From: Actinomycetota bacterium
GTDB lineage: Bacteria; Actinomycetota; Rubrobacteria; Rubrobacterales; Rubrobacteraceae
NCBI GenBank assembly: GCA_020200675.1
Contig: JAIVIG010000007.1
Span: forward strand, 1-14,995
Length of the DNA stretch: 14,995 nt
Direction: 5' to 3'
In this document: piece after piece, positions 6,265 to 14,565 of the stretch
Layout of the letters: each line of letters opens with the position of its first letter
Numbering within the stretch: position 1 is the stretch's first letter
Position numbers and translations under genes: made by a program
Notes under the pieces: generated by a model
Databases searched by the model: none
What the model was told of the DNA's origin: nothing
What the model saw: only the letters and a program-made list of their open reading frames with translations

Positions 6265-9200
6265 TTATTTCGGCGGCTTCCTCTCTTCTTCGGATGGTTC
6301 GGGGAGTTCGTCGGCTTCGAACAGCTCGGACTCGACGATGCGGGCCAGGAGATCGGCCCCGTAAGGCTTTTCGGCGACGGTAGCTTCGAGCACCCAGAGC
6401 AGCTCCAATAGCTCGTGAGTCATCTCGATCGTCCAGCGTTCGGGGCGGATCTCGTCCAGGGGCGAAGAGGTTCTCCCGGCGGGCTTCTTCATCCGGTAGT
6501 CGAGCCAGGACTTGACCACCCGGAGACCCGAGACCTCGAACTCCCACACCTCTGGAGAGACCGGGCCTAGCTCACCCTCTCCTACCCTGAGCGTTCGCCC
6601 GGCCGGGTCGTAGGCGTGCTCCTCGGGGTATCCCTCAGGGGCGTCCGGGATGGCCTTCGAGACCTTCGCCTGCCCGTGCGGCACCCCACTCTCGCCGAAC
6701 CGCTCGCCGTAGGTGTGCAGGTTGACGAGCTTGCGGCCGAGGTTGGCGGCCTCACGGAAAAGCTCCGCGTCGCGCGTGATCGGGAGCCGCGGCCCCGGTA
6801 GAGACAACTCTTCTGAGAAGGACTCAACGTAGGCAGGCATGGAGAGCAGCGCGTAGGCGTAGGCGAAGAGATCCTTTGCTGAGATAGGCTCGCCGTAGGC
6901 ACCCAAGAGCATCTCCAGTAACCCACCCGCGACGTTCGGCTCTGTCGCTGCCGCGTCGCGCCACAGTGGGATCACGTCTTTGCCCCCTCGACCGTGGAAG
7001 TGGTTTAAATCTGGAAGCTCGCTTGCGGCGGTAGCCGCTGGTCCGAGTCCGAGCACGACAGCCAGTACACTGGTCATGTAGACCTGTCGATCGCCGTGCG
7101 CTTGCCACAGCTCGGGACGCATGCGGTCACCGAGGCGGACGTCCTTAAGGAGCCATTGCCGGTCGAAGGAGCGGTAGCCATAGCGGACACGCTCCGGTGT
7201 AGGTGCGCTAGCCTTGATGCTCTCGGCAAGCGTCGACAGCCTTGTATGGGGCTCGTCGAGACTGAGGTAGTTCCTGTCTATCTTACGATCAGTCTCCCGG
7301 AAGGCCGCCCGTGGATCGGATGTGGAGAGCAGGGCTTCCCAGCGTTCTTTGAGCAGCTCGGGCGTCTCGCCGATGGGCCACTTGCGCTTAAGCTGCACAC
7401 CGGAGTGCTGCCAGGGGAAGATGTCGGTGAGTGGCGGCCAAGAGAAGTAGTCGCCCTCTCTCTCGGGCAGGAACGGGTTCTGCCAGCCGGAGAAGCATTG
7501 TTTCCAGTTTATGTCCTCGAAGCCCGTGATGGAGTCGAGCGTGGCTAGCTTCGCCTCGCGGGTACCCTCGAGTTTCGCGTAGCGGACGCGGGCCGGCGTG
7601 TCGGGGTTCAGGCCGCCGTAACGAATGCCGACAGCGATGGCGACAGGGGTACGGATGGCGAAGATATTTTGGGTCTTGCGTGCCCCGAGGCTGTCGCCTT
7701 CGAGGTCCAGGATCCACAGTTCATCGAAGGTGCGGCGCATGACCTCGCGCATACCAACGAAGCCGGGGCCACGCAAATATGAGGCTGAGGTGATGAACGA
7801 GACAACGCCCGGCCCCTGCTGCTTCTCGAAGATCTTCCAAAGCGCCCAGCGCCAGAAGTAGACGTAGTCGTTGTAAAGGACTTTGAGATGTCCACCAGTG
7901 CCAGCCTCGCGTGCGGGCCTAAGGAAATCTTGCAGGATCGCTGTCTCAGGACCGTGATCTCCTTTGCGGACCCAGCCGCCCTTGCGTGTGATGCCTGCCT
8001 GCTCTGGATCTACTCGCTGCAGGTCGTAGGGTGGGTTGCCAATGCAGACGAGCACCTTCGCGTCCCTTTTTACGCCCATCGCCCGTTCGTGCTCCCGGGC
8101 GAGCATGCGCGAGTTGAGCATGAGCTGGCCCGGTGGCGAGGCGTTGGGGGACTCCAGGGTGTCGGTGAGGTACACGTGCACGCCGTCGTCGGGGAGCGAG
8201 CCGCCGGCCTCCATGATGCGCTCGGAGAGCCGCAGGTGGGCAACGGCGTAGGGGCCGACCAGGATCTCGAAGGAGTGAATGTTCTTCGCCATCTCGGTCG
8301 CGTACCCGGCGACCATCCCCGGACCGTACTCTCCTCCGATCCGGTCCAGCCCGTGCTGAAGCGCAGCGAGCGGGTACGTGCCGGTACCGGCCGCGGGGTC
8401 CAGCAAGACGACGTCCTTTTCGGCGAAGGAGAGCGTCTTGCCGAGCTTGTTCACGAGCAAGTCCGAGACGAGCCGCACCTGAGCGTTCACGACCTCGACC
8501 GGCGTGTAGTAGACGCCGCGGTCGTTGCGGAGCGCTTTGTCGTAGGCGGCGAGGAAGTCCTCGTAGAAGTAGAGCCAGGGATCGGCGTTCTTCTTGGAGA
8601 CGGCGGTGGGGTCTACCGCTTCTATAGACCGCTGCAGCAGTCCCACACCCAGGGAGATCTCCTCCCGCGCCTGCGGGTCGCCGAGCACACGCAGCGTCTG
8701 CGCCAGGAGCCCGTGCCCACTCTGGAGCGCATCGGCGGCGGACTCCGTGGACAGGTCCTCCTCTCCGGAAAAGCGGGCGAGAAGCAGGGAGTATGTGAGC
8801 GTCTGGGCGTAAGCGTCAGTGAACTGGGCATCGTCCGCATCGGAGAACAAGTTGTCGCGCCACTGCGCCGCGAGCAGCGAGAGGGCCGAAGTTTCGTCTT
8901 CGAGGGCTCGCAACACATCGTCACGCACGAGGTGGCACAGGGGCGCGAGCATCTCGGCTAGCTTCTTCGGGGTGTCGGGCACGATGGGGTCCCACGAGAA
9001 GAAGTCTCTCAGCAGGACCGAGAGCTTCTCTGCATCGTCCGCGTCGACAGCGCTCCTCCCATCGCTCGACACGTCCCCGGAGAGCGCGACGCGGGCCTTG
9101 CGCTCTCCTGTACGGTAGAGGATCCATTCGTTGCCGTCCGTATACACGAGGTTCGGCAGCGAGGCGAACTTCTTCCACTGCTCCTTGTTGTGCCCCTTGA

Positions 9201-9489
9201 ACCTGCTCGTGTTCGCGCCCGTGCCCGGCGCCTTGAGCTCCACGTAACCGCAGAGTAGTCCGTCTGTGTCTACCGCTACGTCTGGACGACCGATGCCCTC
9301 CACCGCGCTCTCCAGCTTCGATGAGACATTCGAGTTCATGGCCGCGCCACATTCGCGCAGGAACTCTACGACTGGTGGTTTAAGCTGGTCCTCGGGCTGT
9401 CCTCTGGTGGCCGAACCGTAGGTGTTCGTCAAGGACTCCACGAATTTTTGCAAGGGAGCGAGATAGCTCGATCCGTTTACCAACGCCAT
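6265..9489 (-). CDS. Single-chain restriction-modification protein (type IIG / type ISP-like N6-adenine methylase)
   Basis: The 1074-aa protein combines nuclease, methylase and target-recognition parts. The N-terminus has a PD-(D/E)XK-like core (RPD70 ... GYVE84LK86). A helical segment follows, then the N6-adenine methylase: YYTP (about 327-330, entry motif), DPAAGTG (364-370, SAM-binding motif I) and NPPY (485-488, catalytic motif IV). The remaining about 550 residues match in position the C-terminal specificity region of 'type ISP' enzymes, but the helicase block of true type ISP enzymes (LlaBIII-like) is absent, so the architecture is closer to type IIG. It should cut unmodified DNA and methylate one strand of an unknown site. 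The ATG at 9489 follows GAGAGGAAA. No separate methylase or specificity gene is present. It lies next to a decayed toxin-antitoxin pair, suggesting an accessory region. A BREX-type methylase alone is less likely because of the nuclease motif. Confidence 0.85.
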   Translation of the reverse strand: MALVNGSSYLAPLQKFVESLTNTYGSATRGQPEDQLKPPVVEFLRECGAAMNSNVSSKLESAVEGIGRPDVAVDTDGLLCGYVELKAPGTGANTSRFKGHNKEQWKKFASLPNLVYTDGNEWILYRTGERKARVALSGDVSSDGRSAVDADDAEKLSVLLRDFFSWDPIVPDTPKKLAEMLAPLCHLVRDDVLRALEDETSALSLLAAQWRDNLFSDADDAQFTDAYAQTLTYSLLLARFSGEEDLSTESAADALQSGHGLLAQTLRVLGDPQAREEISLGVGLLQRSIEAVDPTAVSKKNADPWLYFYEDFLAAYDKALRNDRGVYYTPVEVVNAQVRLVSDLLVNKLGKTLSFAEKDVVLLDPAAGTGTYPLAALQHGLDRIGGEYGPGMVAGYATEMAKNIHSFEILVGPYAVAHLRLSERIMEAGGSLPDDGVHVYLTDTLESPNASPPGQLMLNSRMLAREHERAMGVKRDAKVLVCIGNPPYDLQRVDPEQAGITRKGGWVRKGDHGPETAILQDFLRPAREAGTGGHLKVLYNDYVYFWRWALWKIFEKQQGPGVVSFITSASYLRGPGFVGMREVMRRTFDELWILDLEGDSLGARKTQNIFAIRTPVAIAVGIRYGGLNPDTPARVRYAKLEGTREAKLATLDSITGFEDINWKQCFSGWQNPFLPEREGDYFSWPPLTDIFPWQHSGVQLKRKWPIGETPELLKERWEALLSTSDPRAAFRETDRKIDRNYLSLDEPHTRLSTLAESIKASAPTPERVRYGYRSFDRQWLLKDVRLGDRMRPELWQAHGDRQVYMTSVLAVVLGLGPAATAASELPDLNHFHGRGGKDVIPLWRDAAATEPNVAGGLLEMLLGAYGEPISAKDLFAYAYALLSMPAYVESFSEELSLPGPRLPITRDAELFREAANLGRKLVNLHTYGERFGESGVPHGQAKVSKAIPDAPEGYPEEHAYDPAGRTLRVGEGELGPVSPEVWEFEVSGLRVVKSWLDYRMKKPAGRTSSPLDEIRPERWTIEMTHELLELLWVLEATVAEKPYGADLLARIVESELFEADELPEPSEEERKPPK

Positions 9490-9492
9490 AAG

Positions 9493-9968
9493 CTACGTTT
9501 CCTCTCGATTCCTTTCCCCGATCTTCGTCCAATGCCGGTGCCTATCATCGTGAGCCTCCACGTCCCGAATGCCTCCGAGACACAAGCATACAAAGAGCGC
9601 CGCAGCTCGACAACGGTCATCCTCGTCAATATCCCAAGTGTTTCTCAAGAGTTGCACAACCGCGCCGACCGCGCGCTGAAACGAGTCGTCTTTCAGGGAG
9701 CCGACCTGTCGAACGATCAGGTCTGGGTTGGCGGTGAAGAGCTTGCCGGGCCGCGTGTAGCTCTCGACCCGCAGCGACCCGGTGCGGAAGTCTTTCTCGG
9801 ACAGTTTGATAGCCCGTGCATCCGAGTAGGGGTTGCTGGTGACCTGGTATAGGATCTAGTCTCCACGCCCGGCGTCTGCCAGGACGACCGCGGGCCTCCG
9901 CTCCTCCTCGACAGGTCAGAGAACGGGAATGGTACGAGGACTACCGCTCCTGCTGCAGGTGTGACCAC
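9493..9968 (-). pseudogene. MazF/PemK-like toxin, broken by a frameshift and a nonsense codon
   Basis: From GTG 9968 (AGAGGA 6 nt before it) the frame reads VVLVPFPFSDLSRR, the classic MazF/PemK opening. At about 9901-9905, in a GAGGAGGAG run, one base is missing. The +1 frame from 9900 continues RRPAVVLADAGRGD, then a TAG (9858-9856) where the family has Trp (GDW-I-L-x-QVTSNPY). After it come ILYQVTSNPYSDARAIKLSE, SYTRPGKLFTANPDLIV and FQRAVGAVVQLLRN. Family members end near this point. Here the frame stays open to a TAG at 9495-9493, so the original stop may also be lost. The ancestral product would be a sequence-specific endoribonuclease. Two independent lesions make it inactive. It follows and overlaps the antitoxin frame, the usual operon order. 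The restriction gene begins 3 bp after its last stop. Confidence 0.85.
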
Positions 9969-10162
9969 GCGGCATCCTCTTCGGGACGGTCTCAATCCTT
10001 GGCGAGAGCCGCTTCGCTCAACAATGCCGCCTCGCTACCGTGCGCGATGGGTTCTTCTTCGAGGATAGTTACGAGCGCCCGGCGCGCGTTTGGCAGGTTC
10101 ACGTTCTCCAGCAGTCGTACGGTGCCTCGTTCGTCTATAACGGCTTCGACCGTTCGGATCAT
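9941..10162 (-). pseudogene. Antitoxin of the MazF-like pair, truncated by UGA in place of Trp
   Basis: From ATG 10162 (GGAGG, 8 nt spacing) the frame gives 56 aa, MIRTVEAVIDERGTVRLLEN onward, with RRALVTILEEEP and ALLSEAALAKD. It then meets TGA at 9994-9992. Read through the stop, the frame continues DRPEEDAAWSHLQQER to a TAG at 9943-9941 (73 residues plus the stop site). This is the expected tail of small antitoxins whose homologues read ...ALAEDWNRPEEDAAW..., so the TGA stands for a TGG Trp codon. The truncated 56-aa form could still be made and may keep the N-terminal DNA-binding part, but it lacks the C-terminal region expected to bind the toxin. A -10 box (TAGAAT) sits 18 nt upstream. 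Family recognition is from memory of the pattern. Confidence 0.75.
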
Positions 10163-10180
10163 GTCTGTACCTCCACTCCT

Positions 10181-10186
10181 ATTCTA
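10181..10186 (-). promoter_or_regulatory. -10 box of the antitoxin-toxin promoter
   Basis: TAGAAT on the minus strand matches the -10 consensus at 5 of 6 positions and lies 18 nt before the antitoxin ATG with GGAGG between. No good -35 hexamer is visible at 16-18 bp, so the site is only likely. Confidence 0.4.
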
Positions 10187-10277
10187 CATCGGAGAACTCG
10201 CATGAAACCACGTACGCACGGCGACTGTTACACTCGCGTATGGATCTCTTACTGGTTCGAGCGGCAGGGAGGAATAA

Positions 10278-11099
10278 ATGAACGCTCAACCTCAACACCC
10301 AGATCTGGCGTCGATCAAGGAACGCCAGCAACGGGCCTGGGCCTCGGGCGACTACGCGATGTTCGGCGTGGGACTTCTTATTATCAGCGAGCTTCTCTGC
10401 GAAGCCGTTGACCTGCGGCCCTGCGAGAAGGTCCTAGACGTGGCGACCGGCAGCGGCAACACGGCTCTGGCCGCCGCCCGTCGCTTCTGCGAGGTAACAG
10501 GCGTAGATTACGTCCCGGCGCTGCTGGAGCGAGGCCGGGAGCGGGCCGCCGCCGAGCGGCTGGAGGTCGCGTTCCGGCATGGTGACGCCGAGGATGTTCC
10601 CTTCCCGGACGCCTCTTTCGACGTTGTGCTCTCGACCGTCGGGGTGATGTTTGCTCCCGACCAAAAGAAGGCGGCGGGCGAGCTGCTCCGGGTTTGCCGC
10701 CCGGGAGGTAGGATCGGCCTGGCGAGCTGGACGCCCGACAGCTTCGCCGCTGAGATGCCCCGCGTCTTCGCCCGATATGTGCCTCCGCCTCCCGGACTGG
10801 AGTCGCCCGCGCGCTGGGGCGCGGAAGAGCACGTGCGGGAGCTACTCGGCGATGGGATCGGAGAACTCCAGACTACCCGGCGCAGCTTCGTGTTTCGCTA
10901 CCGCTCGGTGCGGCACTACCTGGAGATGCTCCAGACCCACCTCGGCCCGACGCGACAGGCTTTCGAGTCGTTGAGCCCGGCGGAGCGGGAGGGCCTGGAG
11001 GGCGATCTCGCGGACCTCGTGAATCGTACGAACCGTTCGGGCGACGGGACGATGGTTGTCCCGAGCGAGTATCTGGAGGTCGTGGCTGTCAGGCGCTGA
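10278..11099 (+). CDS. Class I SAM-dependent methyltransferase (UbiE-like)
   Basis: The 273-aa protein starts at ATG 10278 behind a strong GGGAGG. It has the Rossmann methylase fold signs: motif I VLDVATGSGN (52-61), the acidic end of strand 2 (VTGVDY, D77), HGDAEDVPFPDASFDVV (motifs II/III, 101-117), and LLRVCRPGGRIGLASW (about 136-151). The C-terminal third, with FRYRSVRHYLEM and TMVVPSEYLEVVAV, resembles small-molecule methyltransferases annotated in actinobacteria, but the substrate cannot be deduced. It is a single-gene unit: the left neighbour (antitoxin relic) is divergent and the right neighbour converges with 26 bp between stops. It is not EgtD, which is a longer histidine-specific methylase with different motifs, so it does not supply hercynine to the selenium cluster. 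Confidence 0.9.
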   Translation: MNAQPQHPDLASIKERQQRAWASGDYAMFGVGLLIISELLCEAVDLRPCEKVLDVATGSGNTALAAARRFCEVTGVDYVPALLERGRERAAAERLEVAFRHGDAEDVPFPDASFDVVLSTVGVMFAPDQKKAAGELLRVCRPGGRIGLASWTPDSFAAEMPRVFARYVPPPPGLESPARWGAEEHVRELLGDGIGELQTTRRSFVFRYRSVRHYLEMLQTHLGPTRQAFESLSPAEREGLEGDLADLVNRTNRSGDGTMVVPSEYLEVVAVRR

Positions 11100-11125
11100 G
11101 GGCGTTTCGAGTTCCGGAGCTGCCG

Positions 11126-12817
11126 TCAACTACAACTCGCCGTTTCGTCCGTGACGTGGCCCGACTCTACTACTGTCCCTTGCTGCTCTTCGGGGCTCGT
11201 GTAGGCTGAGCCGCCGGGGGGTACGATCTCGTATAGGAGGTCTCCATCGACCCGGACGACGGAGAAGCCAGTGTACTGGAAGTTGCAGAGGTCTATGCTA
11301 CTCCCGAGGGCGTAAACCGGACCCTTTCTCGCGGCGACCCTGGCGTCGGCGACGCCGTTGCTACCGACACTCTTCGCCGCCGGATACTCGTCGTCGGGTG
11401 TGGATCGGACGGACCAGACCCTCATGGGGTTCTGGGCCGGGTACCAGGGGCTCACGAGCGTGAGGTCGGCGCGGCGCTCCTCTACCAGGATCATGTAGGG
11501 GAGCGGGCTGCGGTGGTGCAGGACGGTCGCGTCCGGCGCGGTCTTTTCGACGACGGTCTCCACGATCCGGCGCCCCGTCAGGTCCTCACTGCGGTCCTCG
11601 AGTGAATAGTCCTCCCCGACGTCAGCCACCGCGAGGTACAGCAGGGCGATGGAGATCAGTACCGGCGTCGCCGTCCGCAAGAGGGGCGGAGTCCCCGCCA
11701 CGAGGCGTTCGGCGCCTTCGAGGACTGTGGCGGCTCCGACGGCCACGAGGAGGGCCAGCATCAGGTAGGACGGGATAAAGTAGATGAAGTAGTCGAAGAT
11801 GTCGTACCCGATCGCGTAAACGAGCCAGCCCAGAAAAGGTACACCGATGAGCAGCGCCCCCGCTCGATCCCTGAGCAGCATCGTAACTACCCCGACGGCC
11901 GCGACGAGGAGGAGCCCGGGGTGGAGCTCCTCCAGGAGGTACCCCCAGAGAGAGAAGAGCCGCGAGAGGAACTCGTCTGGCCCGAACGTCCACAAGCGGA
12001 TGCCGAACTCGCGGCCGGCGACGAGCTCCCAGAACGTCGCGAAGCTGCTTGGGTCGGCCTCGTATACCGGCGGCCCGGTGAGAGCTCGCACCGGCAGATA
12101 GAGGTAAGGGACGAGCCCCAAAACGAACAGCCCCACCCCCTTGAGGACGAGCCGCCGGTCGAGTAGCTTCCGGCGGTCGACCGCGAAAACGAAGAGCGCG
12201 GCGGTGGGGAGGAGGAGGCCGCTCGTCACGTGGTTCGTGAGCGAGAGACCCATGAGAAAGGCCGCCGCGAGGAGGTAGCGGTCCTGTCTCGCGTCTCGCC
12301 AGAGTAGGAGGGCGAGGATGACGAGCGAGATGAAAAGGGCGTTCAGGGTATAGACCTCGGCGATCACCGCCTGGCTCCAGAAGATGTTGCCTACCGCGAA
12401 GGCGAGGGAGCCGGCCGCCGCCGCCCAGATGCGGCCGCTCAGCCGCCACCCGGCGAAGAAGAGCACGAACACCGCCGCCGCGCCGAAGACGGCCGAGGCA
12501 AGGTTGGCCCGGTAGGCTGGGTCCCCGAAGGGCAGATAGGTGAAGAGGTGGGCGAGCATCGTCCACGTCGGGTAGCCGGTGGGCTGAGTGATCCCCAGTA
12601 CGTAGGAGTGGACCTGGAGCATGGCCGCGTCTATAAGCTCGGGCCTCTCGTAGTAGAGGACGGTCGGCGCCAGGGTACTCAGGTACAGGAGGAACGCGAA
12701 GCCCGCGACACCGAGGGCCACCAAGAGAGCGCCAGACCCATAACAAGCGGACGCCACGAGGCGCTGCGAGAGGCCCGGCTGGTACTTCTTCGTTGCTTCT
12801 TCGTCGATGTGCCTCAC
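11126..12817 (-). CDS. DUF2723 / TMEM260-like polytopic glycosyltransferase-type membrane protein
   Basis: The 563-aa protein has about ten hydrophobic segments between residues 28 and 400 and a soluble C-terminal domain (about 400-563). The first loop reads TLAPTVLYYERPELIDAA followed by LGITQPTGYPTWTMLAHLF and ANLASAVFGAAA. This is the DUF2723 signature: acidic residues after the first helix, then G-I-x-x-P-x-GYP. Relatives include the eukaryotic O-mannosyltransferase TMEM260, and the fold is GT-C, so transfer of a lipid-linked sugar outside the membrane is likely but unproven here. The motif NHVTSGLLL is also typical. The start is GTG 12817; an in-frame stop lies 18 nt upstream, and there is no Shine-Dalgarno, so the mRNA may be leaderless. 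It is monocistronic. A second overlapping 455-codon frame here is a shadow. Confidence 0.88.
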   Translation of the reverse strand: MRHIDEEATKKYQPGLSQRLVASACYGSGALLVALGVAGFAFLLYLSTLAPTVLYYERPELIDAAMLQVHSYVLGITQPTGYPTWTMLAHLFTYLPFGDPAYRANLASAVFGAAAVFVLFFAGWRLSGRIWAAAAGSLAFAVGNIFWSQAVIAEVYTLNALFISLVILALLLWRDARQDRYLLAAAFLMGLSLTNHVTSGLLLPTAALFVFAVDRRKLLDRRLVLKGVGLFVLGLVPYLYLPVRALTGPPVYEADPSSFATFWELVAGREFGIRLWTFGPDEFLSRLFSLWGYLLEELHPGLLLVAAVGVVTMLLRDRAGALLIGVPFLGWLVYAIGYDIFDYFIYFIPSYLMLALLVAVGAATVLEGAERLVAGTPPLLRTATPVLISIALLYLAVADVGEDYSLEDRSEDLTGRRIVETVVEKTAPDATVLHHRSPLPYMILVEERRADLTLVSPWYPAQNPMRVWSVRSTPDDEYPAAKSVGSNGVADARVAARKGPVYALGSSIDLCNFQYTGFSVVRVDGDLLYEIVPPGGSAYTSPEEQQGTVVESGHVTDETASCS

Positions 12818-13238
12818 CAGCAGCGTAGGGTACTACAGAGAGGCTGCGTCCCTCGCCTGGCAACAAAACGGCGCCGGTCTTCGGGTCGGATCTTACGGAT
12901 CGATGCTCCAGCGCCGGAAGTGGGCGTAGCGGGCAGGAATGCCGGTTCTCGCCTGCCACCCTCGTTGTGCCTGCAACGCTAACCAGCATCGCTGGGGTTC
13001 GCCGACGAAGAAGTTCTGGCAGAGCTGCCGGAGGAGCCAGGAGCCGATGGGGCCATCGCTCGCTGGCGAGCTGATCGCGAAGAAGGCATATTACAGAGGT
13101 TGATATGTTACCGCTTCAGGCATCTACGAGAGCGCCGGAGATGAGAGTCAGGCTGGTGTTCTGTAGCGTACAGATGCTGGCAGACGAAGCCCTCGCCTTC
13201 CGTCGCGGGTACGTCTACTGGATGGAGAGAGGTAGCGG
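12818..13238. other. Intergenic region of 421 bp with a possible gene remnant
   Basis: The gap separates the divergent DUF2723 gene and the hydrolase gene and must hold both promoters, but none is convincing. It contains a stop-free minus-strand stretch described separately, a short perfect inverted repeat GCTCGC-TG-GCGAGC (13058-13071), and an AT-rich patch at 13088-13110. A 33-codon frame (13141-13242) overlaps the hydrolase start but has no usable ribosome binding site. Confidence 0.5.
12893..13090 (-). pseudogene. Possible fragment of an unrecognised protein gene
   Basis: A 65-codon minus-strand stretch between two stops has a protein-like composition (SWLLRQLCQNFFVGEPQRCW, then a Tyr/Trp-containing tail ending RWSIDP) and high GC at third positions, unlike the Arg/Pro-rich shadows elsewhere. 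It has no ATG start and no recognised family. It may be the decayed 3' end of a gene, or chance. Confidence 0.2.
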
Positions 13239-13907
13239 ATGATACTGGCCCTCGCTTGCGTGTCTCCCGAAAAACGACTCCTGAGGATGGCTGGCACGGT
13301 GCTCGTCGCGGTAGCGTTCATGTCCGGGTGCGGCACGCCAGGCGGGGAGTCGGCGAGCGATGCCTCCGGGGAGCGGGTATCGGTAGGCGACACCGAGGCT
13401 GTCGTCTGGGGAGAGGGGAAGAAGGGGGCTGTGCTGTCGCATGGGGCCGCCTACGACGCAGCCAGCTGGGAGCCTCAAGGCCAGGAGTTGGGAGAGAACA
13501 GCGTAGCGGCACTGGCGGTCGAGGACACCTCGCCAGAGAACTTGCAGTCCGCAGTCGATTACCTGAAGGAAGAGTACGGTGTCGAGAGCGTCGCCCTGAT
13601 CGGGGCGAGCGCGGGCGCCACGCTGGTGCTCGAGGTCGCAGAGGAGGACTCCGAAGAGATAGACCAGGTGATACTTCTCTCGGGGGTCGGGGAGGTCTCC
13701 GGCCTCGGGGAGCTCCCCAAGCTCTTCGTGGCCAGCGAGGGGGAGGGGATCGCGGAGGAGGTGCGTCGTATGGTGGATGAAGCCCCTGGAGAGCGGAACG
13801 AAGCGCTCATCCTTTCGGGTGACGCTCACGCCCAGGCCATCTTCCAGACGGAAGATGGAGAGCGTCTGATGGAGGTTATCCTGGAGCGCCTCGAGGAGTA
13901 CGGATAG
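13239..13907 (+). CDS. Alpha/beta-hydrolase-like lipoprotein
   Basis: The 222-aa protein begins at ATG 13239 behind GAGAGAGG (6 nt spacing). The N-terminus has a basic stretch (K12, R13, R16), a hydrophobic core, and a lipobox VAFMSGC with the lipidated Cys at 31, so the mature protein should be anchored outside the cell membrane. The compact hydrolase domain shows the oxyanion-loop motif LSHGAAYDAASW (H68-G69), the nucleophile elbow GASAG (S124) and the catalytic His candidate GDAHAQ (H197). The acid is probably E167 in LFVASEGEG, where relatives often have Asp. It resembles dienelactone-hydrolase-type esterases, but the substrate is unknown. An internal ATG (codon 17) would leave the signal peptide without positive charges, so the upstream start is preferred. 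The gene converges on the frameshifted membrane protein, with 38 bp between the stops. Confidence 0.85.
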   Translation: MILALACVSPEKRLLRMAGTVLVAVAFMSGCGTPGGESASDASGERVSVGDTEAVVWGEGKKGAVLSHGAAYDAASWEPQGQELGENSVAALAVEDTSPENLQSAVDYLKEEYGVESVALIGASAGATLVLEVAEEDSEEIDQVILLSGVGEVSGLGELPKLFVASEGEGIAEEVRRMVDEAPGERNEALILSGDAHAQAIFQTEDGERLMEVILERLEEYG

Positions 13908-13945
13908 TCTATCAGCGACCCGAGGGAGCTTCGGACACGTCCCGG

Positions 13946-14423
13946 CTATCCGGCGTCGGAGATCTTCACCGTCCAGAGACTATCCGCTTGGACGTCGAAG
14001 ACGTAGACGCCGTCCTCCGGGATGTCGACCTTGGACGAGGAGAGGGTGGCTGGCGGTTCCCTTTCGGTCTGGCCAGATCTATCTTCGGGCAGGCGTCCTA
14101 TCTCGTTGCCGTCCCCGTCGAGCAGGGAGATCTTCAGTTTTCCTCCGGTCGGGTTCGACGAAGTCTTCTTCTCCCTGATGGGTCATCTCCACGATTGCGA
14201 GGCCCGTTTCGAGGTCTAATGGATCCATCGCGAAGAGTTGACTCTCCGGCTTCTCTTCTCCCGACGAATTCCACCCACTACAAGTATTAGCCAGGACCAC
14301 GGGGACGACGACGGCAACGAGTACGCCGCAAACGGCGAGTATGTTCCTGATCCTCCGCCGCACTCCGGTCTGCTTTCGGGGATTCTTTTCGACCAGCTGG
14401 GTAGGACTATCGTATTTAGTCAT
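13946..14423 (-). pseudogene. Membrane-anchored extracytoplasmic protein with an internal frameshift
   Basis: From ATG 14423 (CGGAG before it) the frame encodes a basic N-terminus, a membrane helix (NILAVCGVLVAVVVPVVLAN, about residues 27-46), then GEEKPESQLFAMDPLDLETG and LAIVEMTHQGEEDFVEPD. It then degenerates and stops at 14079. The next frame takes over from about 14140 with KLKISLLDGDGNEIGRLPED and ends VDIPEDGVYVFDVQADSLWTVKISDAG at the TAG 13948-13946, a beta-sandwich-like tail that clearly belongs to the same protein. The join needs one base skipped, most simply in the AAAA run at 14138-14141. The intact product would be about 157 aa with a single anchor and one small outside domain. 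Function is unknown. The cause may be a real mutation, a sequencing error in a homopolymer, or less likely programmed frameshifting. Confidence 0.7.
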
Positions 14424-14565
14424 CTTGCTCCGAACAAACCGCTTGCGCGTATTCCCGAAGACGGCATGTTACACCAACGTTAACCGAAGCGCCCGGATTC
14501 TCCCGAGCAGCAGCCCGACCATCGCTCTCTATCGCCCCTCGTGCTCGAGACCTACATCTTCCTAC

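Noticed and set aside
7888..8961. 357-codon plus-strand open frame
   Set aside because: Antisense to the restriction-modification gene whose motifs are clear; shadow.
9992..9994. UGA in the antitoxin frame as a second selenocysteine codon
   Set aside because: The codon stands where homologues have Trp (TGG), not Cys, the partner toxin is also broken, and I see no SECIS-like hairpin placed after it. Mutation is the simpler reading.
10278..11099. Methyltransferase as the missing hercynine-forming EgtD
   Set aside because: It has generic UbiE-type motifs and 273 aa; EgtD is a distinct, longer histidine methylase family.
11622..12989. 455-codon minus-strand open frame
   Set aside because: Shifted frame inside the DUF2723 gene, Arg/Pro/Gly-rich, no membrane segments or known motifs.
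13141..13242. 33-codon frame overlapping the hydrolase start by ATGA
   Set aside because: The overlap looks like coupling, but the only Shine-Dalgarno-like GGAG touches the ATG directly, and the peptide has no recognisable features.
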